Position numbers and translations under genes: made by a program
Assembly (NCBI GenBank): GCA_002394385.1
Contig: DGTS01000039.1
Span: forward strand, 121,490 to 185,489
DNA: 64,000 nt
Reading direction: 5' to 3'
From: Prevotella sp. UBA4330
GTDB taxonomy: Bacteria > Bacteroidota > Bacteroidia > Bacteroidales > Bacteroidaceae
Shown: piece after piece, positions 8,732 to 17,528 of the stretch
Layout of the letters: each line of letters opens with the position of its first letter
Position numbering within the stretch: the first letter of the stretch is position 1
Notes under the pieces: model-generated
What the model was told of the DNA's origin: nothing
Seen by the model: the letters and a program-made list of their open reading frames with translations, nothing else
Database searches by the model: none

Positions 8732-9823
8732 ATGAGAAAGATAATTCTTTTCATCGCTTTCGTGGTGGCATGCATCACAATGAGCGCATCGCCAGTGAAG
8801 CCCAAGGGCACGGTGATTCTGCCCACAGACAGCAATATTCGCTACACGGGAAGAATAAACATCAACGACCCGTTCCGCCCCATGTTCGTATATCCAAGCG
8901 TGCAGATAGAGGCATGCTTCACCGGAACGTCACTGCGCATGATGGCAAAGCCCGAGAGCGGTTACTTCATGGCGGAGATTGACCATGCCGAACCTTTCAA
9001 GGTGGCGTTCACCGGAAAGCAGGACAGCATAGTGCAACTGGCTACGGCACTGCCCGCGGGCGAGCACCATGTGAAACTGACTTACATCATCGAGGGCTAT
9101 CAACTGAAGGCTGAGTTCTGGGGATTTATCCTCGACGAGGACGGTGCCCTGATGCGCCTTCCTGCCCGTCCGGAGCGCAAGATTGAGTTCATTGGCAACA
9201 GCATAACGTGTGGTTACGGCTGCGAGAGCGACGACCCCAACGAGCATTTCAGCAACGAAAGCGAGAACCATTATTACACCTACGCCGCAAGAACAGCCCG
9301 CGCGCTGGGCGCTGAGTATCAAGCAGTGTGCCGCAGCGGCATTGGCATCTACCGCAACTACGACGGACCGGAGACGGGAAACGCTGACTGCATGCCGGCA
9401 GAATACCCCTATACCTGCTATCACGACAAGTCGCAACTGTGGGACTTCTCGCGATTCACGCCGCAGGTGGTGTGCCTAAACCTCGGCACCAACGACACAT
9501 CTACGGGCATTGCCGACCAGGCACGTCTGGAGAAGGCATACTATGACTTCGTGAAGACGCTGCGCGGATATTATCCCAAGGCTAAGATTGTTCTCCTAAC
9601 CGGCTCTATGCTCAGCGGCGAGGAACTCAACATTGTGAAGAATGCGCTCGACAACGCCCGCGACCGTGCCCGAAAGGCAGGCGACAAAGAGGTGTATCGT
9701 TTCGACATGACTCCGCAGACGGGCAGTCTGGGATATGGAGCCGACTGGCACCCGAGTCTCGCACAGCACGAGCAGATGGCACGTGAACTCACCGCATACC
9801 TGCGCTCGCTGATGAACTGGTAG
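8732..9823 (+). CDS. Exported SGNH/GDSL carbohydrate esterase (CE2-like)
   Basis: A 363-residue protein with a signal peptide (cleavage near 'TMSASP'). An N-terminal jelly-roll-like domain covers about residues 30-140. An SGNH hydrolase domain follows with its blocks: 'EFIGNSITCGYGC' (nucleophile Ser), 'NLGTNDTS' (Gly/Asn), and 'ADWHPS' (catalytic His). The jelly roll plus SGNH arrangement is that of carbohydrate esterase family 2, acetyl esterases that deacetylate xylan or other plant or host polysaccharides in the periplasm or outside. It stands alone behind its own promoter. The exact substrate cannot be told from the sequence. Confidence 0.85.
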   Translation: MRKIILFIAFVVACITMSASPVKPKGTVILPTDSNIRYTGRININDPFRPMFVYPSVQIEACFTGTSLRMMAKPESGYFMAEIDHAEPFKVAFTGKQDSIVQLATALPAGEHHVKLTYIIEGYQLKAEFWGFILDEDGALMRLPARPERKIEFIGNSITCGYGCESDDPNEHFSNESENHYYTYAARTARALGAEYQAVCRSGIGIYRNYDGPETGNADCMPAEYPYTCYHDKSQLWDFSRFTPQVVCLNLGTNDTSTGIADQARLEKAYYDFVKTLRGYYPKAKIVLLTGSMLSGEELNIVKNALDNARDRARKAGDKEVYRFDMTPQTGSLGYGADWHPSLAQHEQMARELTAYLRSLMNW

Positions 9824-9906
9824 GCTAATTTTTTATGGTTTCTTTCCTTTTTTAGTAAGAAAAAATAGGAAAAAACGAACATTATGAAAAAAAACATAAA
9901 AAAATG

Positions 9907-9937
9907 TTTGCATTGTAAAGTAAAATCGTTATCTTTG
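9907..9937 (+). promoter_or_regulatory. Promoter of the first TM2 gene
   Basis: TTTG, 19 bases, TATCTTTG: a full consensus match. It predicts a leader of about 100 bases before the ATG at 10045. I see no strong fold in the leader. Confidence 0.8.
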
Positions 9938-10044
9938 CATCACATTTAATAAAATGGCTTGAATCTATCGATGCCGACATATAAATGACAACTTAATTAG
10001 AAAAGGCAATAGTAACATTATTAATCAAATTAAAAAATACAACT

Positions 10045-10383
10045 ATGGATGCAAATCAGATTGATCAGTTTTTAGCACTGAACAGTGAGAATCTCCCAGA
10101 GGAGAAAATCAACGAACTTCGTGAACTGCTCGCAGACGCAGACGACAACAAGGCAAACCTGCTGAACGCTATTTCGCTGAAGGGCAAGACAATGATGCTC
10201 ATCATCTCTATCTTCCTCGGCAGTTATGGCGTTGACCGCTTTATGCTGGGCGACACAACAAACGGTGTCATCAAGTTGCTCACCTGCGGTGGTTGCGGTA
10301 TCTGGACCATCATCGACTGGTTCAAGGTTGGTGACATGACCAAGCAGTACAACTACAAGAAGATTATGGAGGTGCTCGGATAA
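10045..10383 (+). CDS. TM2 domain-containing protein
   Basis: A 112-residue protein. The N-terminal 50 residues are acidic and helical. The C-terminus is a TM2 domain with two membrane segments joined by a short loop: '[18 protein letters not shown]' and '[14 protein letters not shown]'. The pattern G.yGvDRF.lG...G..KL.TcGG.GiWtiiDw is the family hallmark. The role of bacterial TM2 proteins is unknown. A hairpin terminator separates it from a paralog that follows. Confidence 0.85.
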   Translation: MDANQIDQFLALNSENLPEEKINELRELLADADDNKANLLNAISLKGKTMMLIISIFLGSYGVDRFMLGDTTNGVIKLLTCGGCGIWTIIDWFKVGDMTKQYNYKKIMEVLG

Positions 10384-10421
10384 TCCCGATACGGATTTTG
10401 TCCGCTCCAAAACTTAATCAC

Positions 10422-10470
10422 AAAGACTATTTGCAACGTGCAAAGCCACGTTGCACATAGTCTTTTCTTT
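10422..10470 (+). terminator. Rho-independent terminator after first TM2 gene
   Basis: A long hairpin: AAAGACTAT and GCAACGTG pair with CACGTTGC and ATAGTCTTT, followed by TTTTCTTTT. It suggests the second TM2 gene is reached by read-through or by its own unseen promoter. Confidence 0.8.
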
Positions 10471-10537
10471 TATGAACACATGATGTCCGCGTCCCGAAAG
10501 CACTGGCAAACGGGATGCGAAAGACCGTATAACAGAT

Positions 10538-10873
10538 ATGGATTCAAACAAAGTTAGCACGATTCTGGTGTCATTGCAGGGAAAGATTCCGGCAGAGTAT
10601 TCCTTTGCCATACGTCAGAAACTGGAGTCGCTCGATGATGACAGAGAGTTCGTTTTTCTGGCTGCCGACCTCAAGAGTCCGTTAGTGGCACTGGTGCTGT
10701 CGCTGTTTCTCGGCGTGTATGGCATCGACCGCTTCTACGTTGGAGACACGACGATGGGTGTGCTGAAACTGCTCACCTGTGGAGGTATGGGTATCTGGAC
10801 GGTTATCGACTGGTTCCTGATAATGGATGCCGCCAAGCAGAAGAATGCCGAAAAACTGATGCAGATATTCTGA
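10538..10873 (+). CDS. TM2 domain-containing protein (paralog)
   Basis: A 111-residue paralog of the preceding protein: 'LFLGVYGIDRFYVGDT' then 'LTCGGMGIWTVIDW'. The N-terminal region again is charged and has a similar length. It overlaps the DUF2752 gene by one base (TGATG), so these two form a coupled pair. I see no clear promoter in the gap after the terminator. Function is unknown. Confidence 0.85.
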   Translation: MDSNKVSTILVSLQGKIPAEYSFAIRQKLESLDDDREFVFLAADLKSPLVALVLSLFLGVYGIDRFYVGDTTMGVLKLLTCGGMGIWTVIDWFLIMDAAKQKNAEKLMQIF

Positions 10874-11304
10874 TGATGACAAAGCAGGAACGGAAAACGC
10901 TGTGGGTGTGCAACCTGATGTGGCTTGCCCTGCTGCTATGGCTCGCTGTGGGGTGGACCGACAGCGGCTACAGGGACACCGTCACCGTGTGCCCCACAAA
11001 ACTGATGTGGCGCATACCGTGCCCCACGTGTGGCGTGACGAGGGCTTTCCTGCTCACGGCGCACGGGCGATTTGCCGAAGCGCTGCAGATGAACATCAAT
11101 GTTCTGCTGCTAATTCCTGCGTATATCATCTTCCCGCTGGCGGGCATCATAGGGCTGGCAACAGGCAAGAACCTGCAACTGAGACTGCTGAATACCGTTG
11201 ACAGAATGTGCCGCAAGTGGGCGTTCGTGGTGCCTTTCGCCATCTTCGAGATAACTGCCGAGGCACTAAATCTTTACCATCATTTCACGATTGGAATGCC
11301 GTGA
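10873..11304 (+). CDS. DUF2752 membrane protein
   Basis: A 143-residue protein with about three membrane segments. It carries the family signature 'IPCPTCGVTRAFL' (CPxCGxTRA) between the first and second segments. DUF2752 proteins are small inner-membrane proteins of unknown function that are often encoded beside TM2 proteins, as here. Start is the ATG overlapping the upstream stop; an ATG three bases further is equally possible. Confidence 0.85.
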   Translation: MMTKQERKTLWVCNLMWLALLLWLAVGWTDSGYRDTVTVCPTKLMWRIPCPTCGVTRAFLLTAHGRFAEALQMNINVLLLIPAYIIFPLAGIIGLATGKNLQLRLLNTVDRMCRKWAFVVPFAIFEITAEALNLYHHFTIGMP

Positions 11305-11322
11305 AGTAAGAAAAAAACAGCA

Positions 11323-14031
11323 ATGAAGCATCTTTCTATATTTCTATCTTCCTTATTATTACTTGTGCTCTGCGCTTGCGGAGGCAGCAATTCGGGCGAG
11401 GTGTATAAGAATGCGGGACTGGCAGAGGCCGACACCCTGCTTGAGGCGTCGTACAATGCCTTCGACAACAACAACTTCGCCAAGGCGCAGGAGTACGGCG
11501 AGAAAGCCTTGGCCATATATACCGAGGCAGGAGACACGCTGAACCAGCGCGACTGCTATACCCACCTGTGTGCCTGCTACATGCGGACAAGCGATGCCGA
11601 GAAGGCCATGACAATGGGTTTCAAGGCGCTTCACATAGACAGTCTGCGGCAAGACCACGAGGCGATGGGCTCGGAGTATAACAACATCGCAGCCGTTTAT
11701 CTCTCGATAAAGGACAATGACAACGCGCGGAAATTCATCGACCGCTCGCTCGAGATGGACCGCGTCGTGGGCGATGCCAAATCGGCTTCGGTGCATCTGG
11801 GCATTGCCTGCGAGGTGTATAACAAACTGGGACTTTACGAGGAGGCACTGCAGTTTGCCACACTCGCCTACGAGAAAGACAAGGAGGCAAACGACTCGCT
11901 GAAGATGGGGCGCCGACTGTCGCAGATGGCTGATGTCTTTGCCGCCATGGGCGACTATCCCAATGCGGAGAAACGTTATCTGGAGTCGAACGAGATGATG
12001 AAGAGCCGGCCCCAAAACGTGTCGGTGTGCATCAACATGAAGCAGTTGGGCAACCTCTACCTGAAGATGGGCAACCGCAGCGAGGCAGTGAACGCGCTGG
12101 AGAAGAGCGCCCAGATGGCACGCAGCATGGGCGTGCGCTACCTGCTGCTGCAAGACCTTGAAATTCTGGCAGACATATACAAGACGCAGCAGCCGGTACT
12201 TGCCGTGAGTTACATGCAGCAGGCTAACGCACTGAAAGACAGCATATACAACGACCGCACCAGCGAACTGAAGGAGAACTTTGCCGCAAAATACGAAATG
12301 GCAAAGAAACAAGACACCATCGAGGAACAGAAAGCAATGCTGACAAACCACAAGATTGTGATATGGGGTGTCTTCGCTATGGTGCTGCTCTTGCTGTTTC
12401 TCAGTGTGGCACTGTTCTACATCGCGCGGCTGCGCTCGCAGAAGCAGAGCATGGTGGAGCGCATGAACAGTCAGAGACAGGATTTCCTGGCCGACATCAC
12501 TCATGAGTTCCGCACCCCGATAACGGTGATTCAGGGTCAGGCAAACCGCATGAAGGAGAAAGAGACCGACCCGCAATGCAAGAAGGCTTGCGACGCTATA
12601 ATAGGACAGTCGGACGTGCTGCTGAACCTCGTGAACCAGTTGCTTGACATCACGAAGGTGCGCGACGAATATAAAAACGATGGCTGGCGAACAGGTGATG
12701 TCGTGGCAATGATGCGTATGGTGATAGAGAGTCTGCGCATCAATGCTGCCGACAAACTCATCACGACGGAGTTTGAACCAAAGCAGCCGCAGATAGAAAT
12801 GGACTTCGTGCCTGGCTTCATGCAGAAAATAATAGCCAATCTCATATCCAATTCACTGAAGTTCACGCCGCGAGGAGGCAGGATCATCGTGACGGTAAGG
12901 AAGGAAGGCGACAAGGTGGTGGTGAACATTGCCGACACGGGAGTGGGCATAGCGCCGCAAGACCTGCCGCATATCTTCGAGCCATCGTACAAAGGACTTA
13001 ACACAGAGGCTAACCTCGGCACGAGCATCTCGCTGTCGCTGACGCAGCAGATGGTGCTCACAATGAAGGGAACCATAGAGGTGAAGAGCATCGAGGGCAA
13101 GGGAACGCTGTTCACCATAACACTGCCGCAACGCCACTCCAACCGCGAACTGCCGCGATGGATTCCGTCGGTGCTCTCGGCAGGAACCACAGTGGTTGAG
13201 CCTGGAGTGAACGACAAGCAGGCGACTGTCGTAGAGGATGATGACGATGCGGTTGCCGATGGCAGCCAGTTGCAGGTGTTGCTGGTGGAGGACAACTCAG
13301 AGGTGGCCCGCTACATGCGCGAGATACTGAGCGAGAAATACCGTGTGATGTATGCGCCTAACGGAAAAGACGCACTGGCAAAGGCTCTCGAGTATGTGCC
13401 TGACATCATCGTTACCGACCTTATGATGCCCGAGATGGACGGCTATCAGTTGTGCCGCTACGTCAGACAAAGCGAACTGCTGAAGCATCTGCCAATACTG
13501 GTGGTGACGGCACGCAGCGAGAACACCGACCGCATCAAGAGTTACGAGGCGGGTGCCGATGCGTTTATAACAAAGCCGTTCAGCAGCGAAGAACTGATGC
13601 TGCGCGTGGAGAAACTGATAGAGCAGCGACAGGTGCTGCGCGACAAGTACTCTAAGGCGCTGCTCGACGACAGCGTGGAGCAGATAGACACCTCGGCTGC
13701 CGACCAGAAATTCATGTCGCAACTCCACCAGATACTGCAGGCCAACATGGGCGACACAGCACTTGGCTCAACCCTCGTTGCCGAGAAGATGTTCATCAGT
13801 CAGCGCCAACTGAACCGCAAGGTGAAAATGCTGACCAACGTAGATACTGCAACCTACATCCGCGAGTTCCGCATCATCTTTGCAAAGCAGATGCTCAAGA
13901 ATACCGACAGTTCGATAACCGACATCTACATACAATGCGGCTTCGAGTCGCCTTCTTATTTCTCTAAGATATTCAAGCAGTCGGTGGGCATGACACCTAC
14001 GGAATATCGAAAAAAGAATCGTGGTTCATAG
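11323..14031 (+). CDS. One-protein hybrid two-component regulator: TPR sensor, kinase, receiver, AraC HTH
   Basis: A 902-residue protein that joins sensing and gene control. Residues 1-19 are an export signal with a poor lipobox ('VLCACGG'). Residues 30-320 are TPR-like helical repeats, predicted periplasmic. A membrane segment is at about 345-367 ('VFAMVLLLLFLSVALFYIA'). The HisKA domain has its phospho-acceptor in 'DITHEFRTP' (His394), followed by an ATPase domain ('NLISNSLKFTPRGG', 'DTGVGIAPQDL'). The receiver has Asp699 in 'VTDLMMPEMDG', and a C-terminal AraC HTH binds DNA. It differs from the usual carbohydrate HTCS by using TPRs rather than beta-propellers as sensor. It lies 18 bases after the DUF2752 gene and may share its transcript. 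Targets are unknown. Confidence 0.9.
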   Translation: MKHLSIFLSSLLLLVLCACGGSNSGEVYKNAGLAEADTLLEASYNAFDNNNFAKAQEYGEKALAIYTEAGDTLNQRDCYTHLCACYMRTSDAEKAMTMGFKALHIDSLRQDHEAMGSEYNNIAAVYLSIKDNDNARKFIDRSLEMDRVVGDAKSASVHLGIACEVYNKLGLYEEALQFATLAYEKDKEANDSLKMGRRLSQMADVFAAMGDYPNAEKRYLESNEMMKSRPQNVSVCINMKQLGNLYLKMGNRSEAVNALEKSAQMARSMGVRYLLLQDLEILADIYKTQQPVLAVSYMQQANALKDSIYNDRTSELKENFAAKYEMAKKQDTIEEQKAMLTNHKIVIWGVFAMVLLLLFLSVALFYIARLRSQKQSMVERMNSQRQDFLADITHEFRTPITVIQGQANRMKEKETDPQCKKACDAIIGQSDVLLNLVNQLLDITKVRDEYKNDGWRTGDVVAMMRMVIESLRINAADKLITTEFEPKQPQIEMDFVPGFMQKIIANLISNSLKFTPRGGRIIVTVRKEGDKVVVNIADTGVGIAPQDLPHIFEPSYKGLNTEANLGTSISLSLTQQMVLTMKGTIEVKSIEGKGTLFTITLPQRHSNRELPRWIPSVLSAGTTVVEPGVNDKQATVVEDDDDAVADGSQLQVLLVEDNSEVARYMREILSEKYRVMYAPNGKDALAKALEYVPDIIVTDLMMPEMDGYQLCRYVRQSELLKHLPILVVTARSENTDRIKSYEAGADAFITKPFSSEELMLRVEKLIEQRQVLRDKYSKALLDDSVEQIDTSAADQKFMSQLHQILQANMGDTALGSTLVAEKMFISQRQLNRKVKMLTNVDTATYIREFRIIFAKQMLKNTDSSITDIYIQCGFESPSYFSKIFKQSVGMTPTEYRKKNRGS

Positions 14032-14058
14032 CCGAGTGATTTGTATTTTGGAAAATTT

Positions 14059-14090
14059 GCAAGTAACTATTTCCCAGTTACTTGCTTTTT
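14059..14090 (+). terminator. Rho-independent terminator after the hybrid regulator
   Basis: GCAAGTAACT and AGTTACTTGC form a perfect 10-bp stem with a 7-base loop, followed by TTTTT. Confidence 0.88.
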
Positions 14091-14237
14091 ATTTTGTCCT
14101 CACAGTTACATTTATTTGAGGTCAAAATGTCCTATTTGTTATACTTTTTGTCCCCGTCGTGACAAGGGTGTTTGAAGTTTATTCGCAACTTTGCAGCGTC
14201 CTTATAAATCTGCCAACGCTACATATTATATATACCT

Positions 14238-14456
14238 ATGATGCAACAAGGCCCTCGATCAACACATAACCAACCAGACACTCACAGGCCATCTGCCTAT
14301 GAAAGAATGAATGATGAAATAGAGAATTTCATTAACCAGGTGGCTGAAGAAGAAAAAAGAAGCAAAACAGTGCTGCATGCCAAGGCAGGCGCACATGAAG
14401 AAGAGAAGCAGTCGTTAATAGAGCAGATAGCATCGATGATGACTACTTCAAAATGA
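14238..14456 (+). CDS. Small charged hypothetical protein
   Basis: A 72-residue protein, hydrophilic and predicted coiled or helical from about residue 20 ('MNDEIENFINQVAEEEKRSK'). No signal peptide, membrane segment or known motif. Its stop codon overlaps a possible start of the next gene by 4 bases (ATGA), which suggests coupling. I do not recognise it. An ATG one codon later could be the start. Confidence 0.55.
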   Translation: MMQQGPRSTHNQPDTHRPSAYERMNDEIENFINQVAEEEKRSKTVLHAKAGAHEEEKQSLIEQIASMMTTSK

Positions 14457-15298
14457 AAGGAGAGCAAAGCACAACAAGAGTGCAAACAAAGAAGTCAAAC
14501 AAAAGACCCATGATGATTATGAAACGAATGTCATTTATTACTTCCGGATTGCTGATTGCCGTTCTGGCGTTGGCCAATTTCTCTTGTGGCAGCGAACAGT
14601 TGACATCAATACTGACATCGGCCATGTCGGGAAAAGGTGCAGCGGGAATGGTGTCTGGCTCGGGAAGTGGTGCTGTGACAGTGTCGATGAACACTCGTGG
14701 ACTTTCAAAGACTAATGTTACAGTGGGCGATGGCGAGTTCGACTACTACACTTACCCCAAGGCATACGTCGGAAAGGTGATTGTAACGCTGTCGAAACTG
14801 CCGGAGAGTGTTGAGGAACTGCGTACCATTAACCTTCCAGGCAGGATGAAAGACATTCATGAGAGCCCGTATGTGCTGTTGCCTCTTTATGTTGCTGCAC
14901 TCTATCAGTATTCAAAGAACAAGCAGGTGGGCAAGGCGATGATTGAGTACATCGGCAGACAGAAGAATCTGGGCACAGGCAAGCCAGAGTCACTCGTCAT
15001 CAATTCGCAGTATTCCCAGATAGACCAGTACTGCAACAGCCGCGTCAATCCCGACTACATGGAGTCGCTGCTCACCTATTTTGACAATGCGAGAGCACCA
15101 TACACAATGACTATAGAACTCACCAACACAAGTTACACTGCATCAAAAGATGCGCTGGTATTGCGTATCAAGTCATCTAAGCAGTCGTCACCCAAGGACA
15201 ACACCATCTGGTGTTACGACTCCAATGGCGACGGGAAGTACGACTACTTCTACCCAACCAACATACAGCAGTTGGCACATGGCTTTGGTGCTTATTAG
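14453..15298 (+). CDS. DUF6935-like lipoprotein, hypothetical
   Basis: Up to 281 residues. The frame opens at an ATGA overlap, but the export signal begins with the ATG at 14519 ('MKRMSFITSGLLIAVLALAN') and runs to a lipobox ('NFSCGS'); the mature protein is probably the same. The mature region has the string 'LPESVEELRTINLPGR' followed by 'SPYVLLPLYVAALYQYSKN'. This resembles the pattern I know from DUF6935 proteins, where a 'sLP.tveE' segment precedes an alpha-helical part and a C-terminal beta-segment. Function unknown. I am moderately sure of the family link and sure that it is an exported protein. Confidence 0.65.
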   Translation: MKGEQSTTRVQTKKSNKRPMMIMKRMSFITSGLLIAVLALANFSCGSEQLTSILTSAMSGKGAAGMVSGSGSGAVTVSMNTRGLSKTNVTVGDGEFDYYTYPKAYVGKVIVTLSKLPESVEELRTINLPGRMKDIHESPYVLLPLYVAALYQYSKNKQVGKAMIEYIGRQKNLGTGKPESLVINSQYSQIDQYCNSRVNPDYMESLLTYFDNARAPYTMTIELTNTSYTASKDALVLRIKSSKQSSPKDNTIWCYDSNGDGKYDYFYPTNIQQLAHGFGAY

Positions 15299-15431
15299 AA
15301 CTTAATTAGTTCCTTTCATACAACATAGGCTGAAGATACATACATTAATTCAAACCAATGCAGACTGATTAGATACCAACACAAATGGTAATGCAAAAGT
15401 AATAACAAGAAAGTGGTTTAAAATCATGAGA

Positions 15432-15466
15432 AAAAGCCGCGTGGGAAGTGATTCCAGCGCGGCTTT
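15432..15466 (-). terminator. Terminator after tRNA-Gln
   Basis: On the minus strand AAAGCCGCG and CGCGGCTTT pair around a 16-base loop, followed by TTTCTC. It lies directly downstream of the tRNA-Gln gene. Confidence 0.75.
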
Positions 15467-15471
15467 AACTG

Positions 15472-15542
15472 TTGTCCTAGGCGGATTCGAACCACCACAA
15501 ACAGAACCAAAACCTGTTGTGCTACCATTACACCATAGGACA
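15472..15542 (-). tRNA. tRNA-Gln (UUG)
   Basis: A 71-nt cloverleaf. The acceptor stem pairs TGTCCTA with TAGGACA, with an A discriminator. The anticodon arm ACAGG-TTTTGGT-TCTGT gives anticodon UUG. The T arm contains GGTTCGAATCC. CCA is not encoded. It has its own promoter and terminator. Confidence 0.96.
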
Positions 15543-15552
15543 ATAGCGGGTG

Positions 15553-15560
15553 CAAAGGTA
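15553..15560 (-). promoter_or_regulatory. Promoter -7 box of tRNA-Gln
   Basis: Minus strand TACCTTTG (followed by C), 10 bases before the mature tRNA 5' end. Confidence 0.7.
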
Positions 15561-15636
15561 CGCTTTTTTTGCTCTTCTGCAAAATTTTTGCACGTTTTTT
15601 TAGGTGACTATATTCCTTTTGCCCCCTATTCCTTGC

Positions 15637-15712
15637 ATTTCTATACTTCTAAACTCCTATGCTTCTGCACTCCTTCGCTCCTGCACTTCTGTACTCCTTC
15701 TATACACAATAT
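15637..15712. repeat. Degenerate CTCCT/CTTCT microsatellite
   Basis: Repeated 8-9-base units such as CTATACTTC, CTGCACTCC and CTGTACTCC. The same degenerate 'aggagt' satellite occurs at 22.84-22.98, 29.24-29.28 and 37.73-37.86 kb, always next to gene ends. Confidence 0.7.
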
Positions 15713-15718
15713 CTTGAT

Positions 15719-17392
15719 TTAATACTTGAACGACGAGCCACCGAGGAACTCGCGGAGCAGCGATGTAGGCGGAATCTCGTGGTCGGTGATGGGCGCGATA
15801 TAACTCAAGAACTTCAGCAGTCGGTATGCCTCGGCATGCTCTGGTGCGTTCTGCGGCACCTGTCTCAGTATCGGCTCCGCCTGGTTCTTTATCACCGCGA
15901 GTTCGAAGAGCATTGCGGTGTTGAACATGGCGTCGGCATTTTCCTGGTAGGGGAATATCCATTTGTTCTCGCCAGCCCGCACCGATGCCCAGCGGTGTAT
16001 GGTGTCCTGGGCCGAGCATCCACGGTATTTATAGTCGCGTATGATGCGGCGCAGCAGTCGGTTGTCGGTTGTCGGGATATAGTTATGGTTGTCCAGAAGT
16101 ATTGTTGTCAGTGCAGAAGCATACACGCGGTACTTCTTTTCTTCGGGTATTTGCGCCGTCAGTTCGGGGTTCAGGGCATGTATTCCCTCCACTACGAGTA
16201 TGTCGTTCTCTCGCAGCACGAGTCGTTTGCCGCCCTCCATTTCGCTTGTTCCCGTGTGGAAGTTATAGTGTGGCAACGTTATCTCCTCGCCGTTGAACAG
16301 TTGTTGCAGATGGCGGTTGAGCAGCGGTATGTTCAGCGCGTACAGACTTTCATAGTCGTAGTCGCCTTTATCGTCCCGCGGTGTCTTTGTGCGGTCAACG
16401 AAATAGTCGTCGAGAGATATCTGCACGGGGTGCAGTCCGCATGTCATCAGTTGTATGGAGAGTCGCTTGCATGTTGTGGTCTTTCCGCTTGACGATGGTC
16501 CGGCGAGCAACACCATGCGCACACCCTTGCGGTTGAAGATATCCTCTGCTATGTGTGCTATCTTCTTTTCCTGCAGGGCCTCAGAGACATTGATGATGTC
16601 TGTGGCATTGCCCTGTGCCACCTGTTCGTTGAAGTCGCCCACGGTAGAGATGCCAATGATGTTTTGCCAGCGGTGATGCTCCTGGAATATCTCGAACATC
16701 TTGTCCTGCCGCACCATTGGTCCCAGTTCGTCCGGATTGCTTGTTGACGGTATGCGCAGCAGAAGTCCGTCATAGTATTTCTCCAATCCGAAGAGGTATA
16801 GTTGGCTCGTGTTGGTGAGCATGGTGCCGTAGTAATAGTCCATGTAGCCGTCAATCTCGTAATAAACGGTGTAGAGCGTGCCTATGGAGCGCAGCAGTTT
16901 CACCTTAGACGAGTGTGTAGAGGTTCTGCTGAACACCTCGATAGCCTCCTCTGTGGGGCATTCGTGGCGGCGTATGGGAATCTTAGCGTCTATTATTTCC
17001 TGCATTCTCTGCTTCAGTATGGCGACATCCTCTATAGTCACCGCGCGCCCTATTTGCAGGTCGCAATAATAACCGTTGCTCACGGGGATGTCAATTACCA
17101 CATGACTGTCTGGGAACACCTCGTGCACCGCCTTGCACAGCACGAAGAAGAGCGAGCGCACATAGGCGCGAATGCCGCTGGAAGAGGTTATGTCGAGAAA
17201 TTCCACATCCTGGTTGTGATAGACGCGGTAGTGCATTCCTTCCACCTTGTTGTTCACCTCGGCACTTATCGGTCCGTGTTTCATTTCCACACCGGAAACA
17301 GAAAAAATGTCAGAAAGTGTGCTGCCAATTTCTACATTTACCGTTTTTTTATTATTTTTGCAACGGATTTTGACTGTTTGTTTCATTTTCAT
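15719..17392 (-). CDS. TGS/SAD-domain uridine kinase-like nucleoside kinase
   Basis: About 557 residues. The N-terminal 65 residues look like a TGS domain ('VNVEIGSTLSDIFSVSG'). The next 150 look like the threonyl-tRNA synthetase second additional domain ('IPVSNGYYCDLQ'). The C-terminal half is a P-loop kinase of the uridine kinase/phosphoribulokinase type with Walker A 'GPSSSGKTTTCKRL' near residue 296 and 'ISLDDYFVDR'. It probably phosphorylates a nucleoside or related sugar; the tRNA-synthetase-like part is an old fusion typical of this family. Start at 17392 chosen because the -7 box at 17451 leaves a 50-base leader; an ATG at 17431 would leave almost none. Confidence 0.82.
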   Translation of the reverse strand: MKMKQTVKIRCKNNKKTVNVEIGSTLSDIFSVSGVEMKHGPISAEVNNKVEGMHYRVYHNQDVEFLDITSSSGIRAYVRSLFFVLCKAVHEVFPDSHVVIDIPVSNGYYCDLQIGRAVTIEDVAILKQRMQEIIDAKIPIRRHECPTEEAIEVFSRTSTHSSKVKLLRSIGTLYTVYYEIDGYMDYYYGTMLTNTSQLYLFGLEKYYDGLLLRIPSTSNPDELGPMVRQDKMFEIFQEHHRWQNIIGISTVGDFNEQVAQGNATDIINVSEALQEKKIAHIAEDIFNRKGVRMVLLAGPSSSGKTTTCKRLSIQLMTCGLHPVQISLDDYFVDRTKTPRDDKGDYDYESLYALNIPLLNRHLQQLFNGEEITLPHYNFHTGTSEMEGGKRLVLRENDILVVEGIHALNPELTAQIPEEKKYRVYASALTTILLDNHNYIPTTDNRLLRRIIRDYKYRGCSAQDTIHRWASVRAGENKWIFPYQENADAMFNTAMLFELAVIKNQAEPILRQVPQNAPEHAEAYRLLKFLSYIAPITDHEIPPTSLLREFLGGSSFKY

Positions 17393-17450
17393 GGGATTCT
17401 TAGTTTCTTTCCAGGAATGCGCTGCTGGCAACGCTTTCGTTAATCAAAGG

Positions 17451-17458
17451 CAAAGATA
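17451..17458 (-). promoter_or_regulatory. Promoter -7 box of the TGS/kinase gene
   Basis: Minus strand TATCTTTG. The -33 TTTG is not obvious. The divergent Na/Pi cotransporter gene starts 70 bases away. Confidence 0.6.
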
Positions 17459-17528
17459 GCAATAATCTTTGCTAAAAAGAGAAATAAGACATTAATTATT
17501 TTATAATTTATATTTTTTTAAATCCGTT

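Noticed and set aside
11359..12576. 405-codon frame antisense to the hybrid regulator
   Set aside because: The sense strand has clear TPR, kinase and receiver motifs. The antisense product has no recognisable domain.
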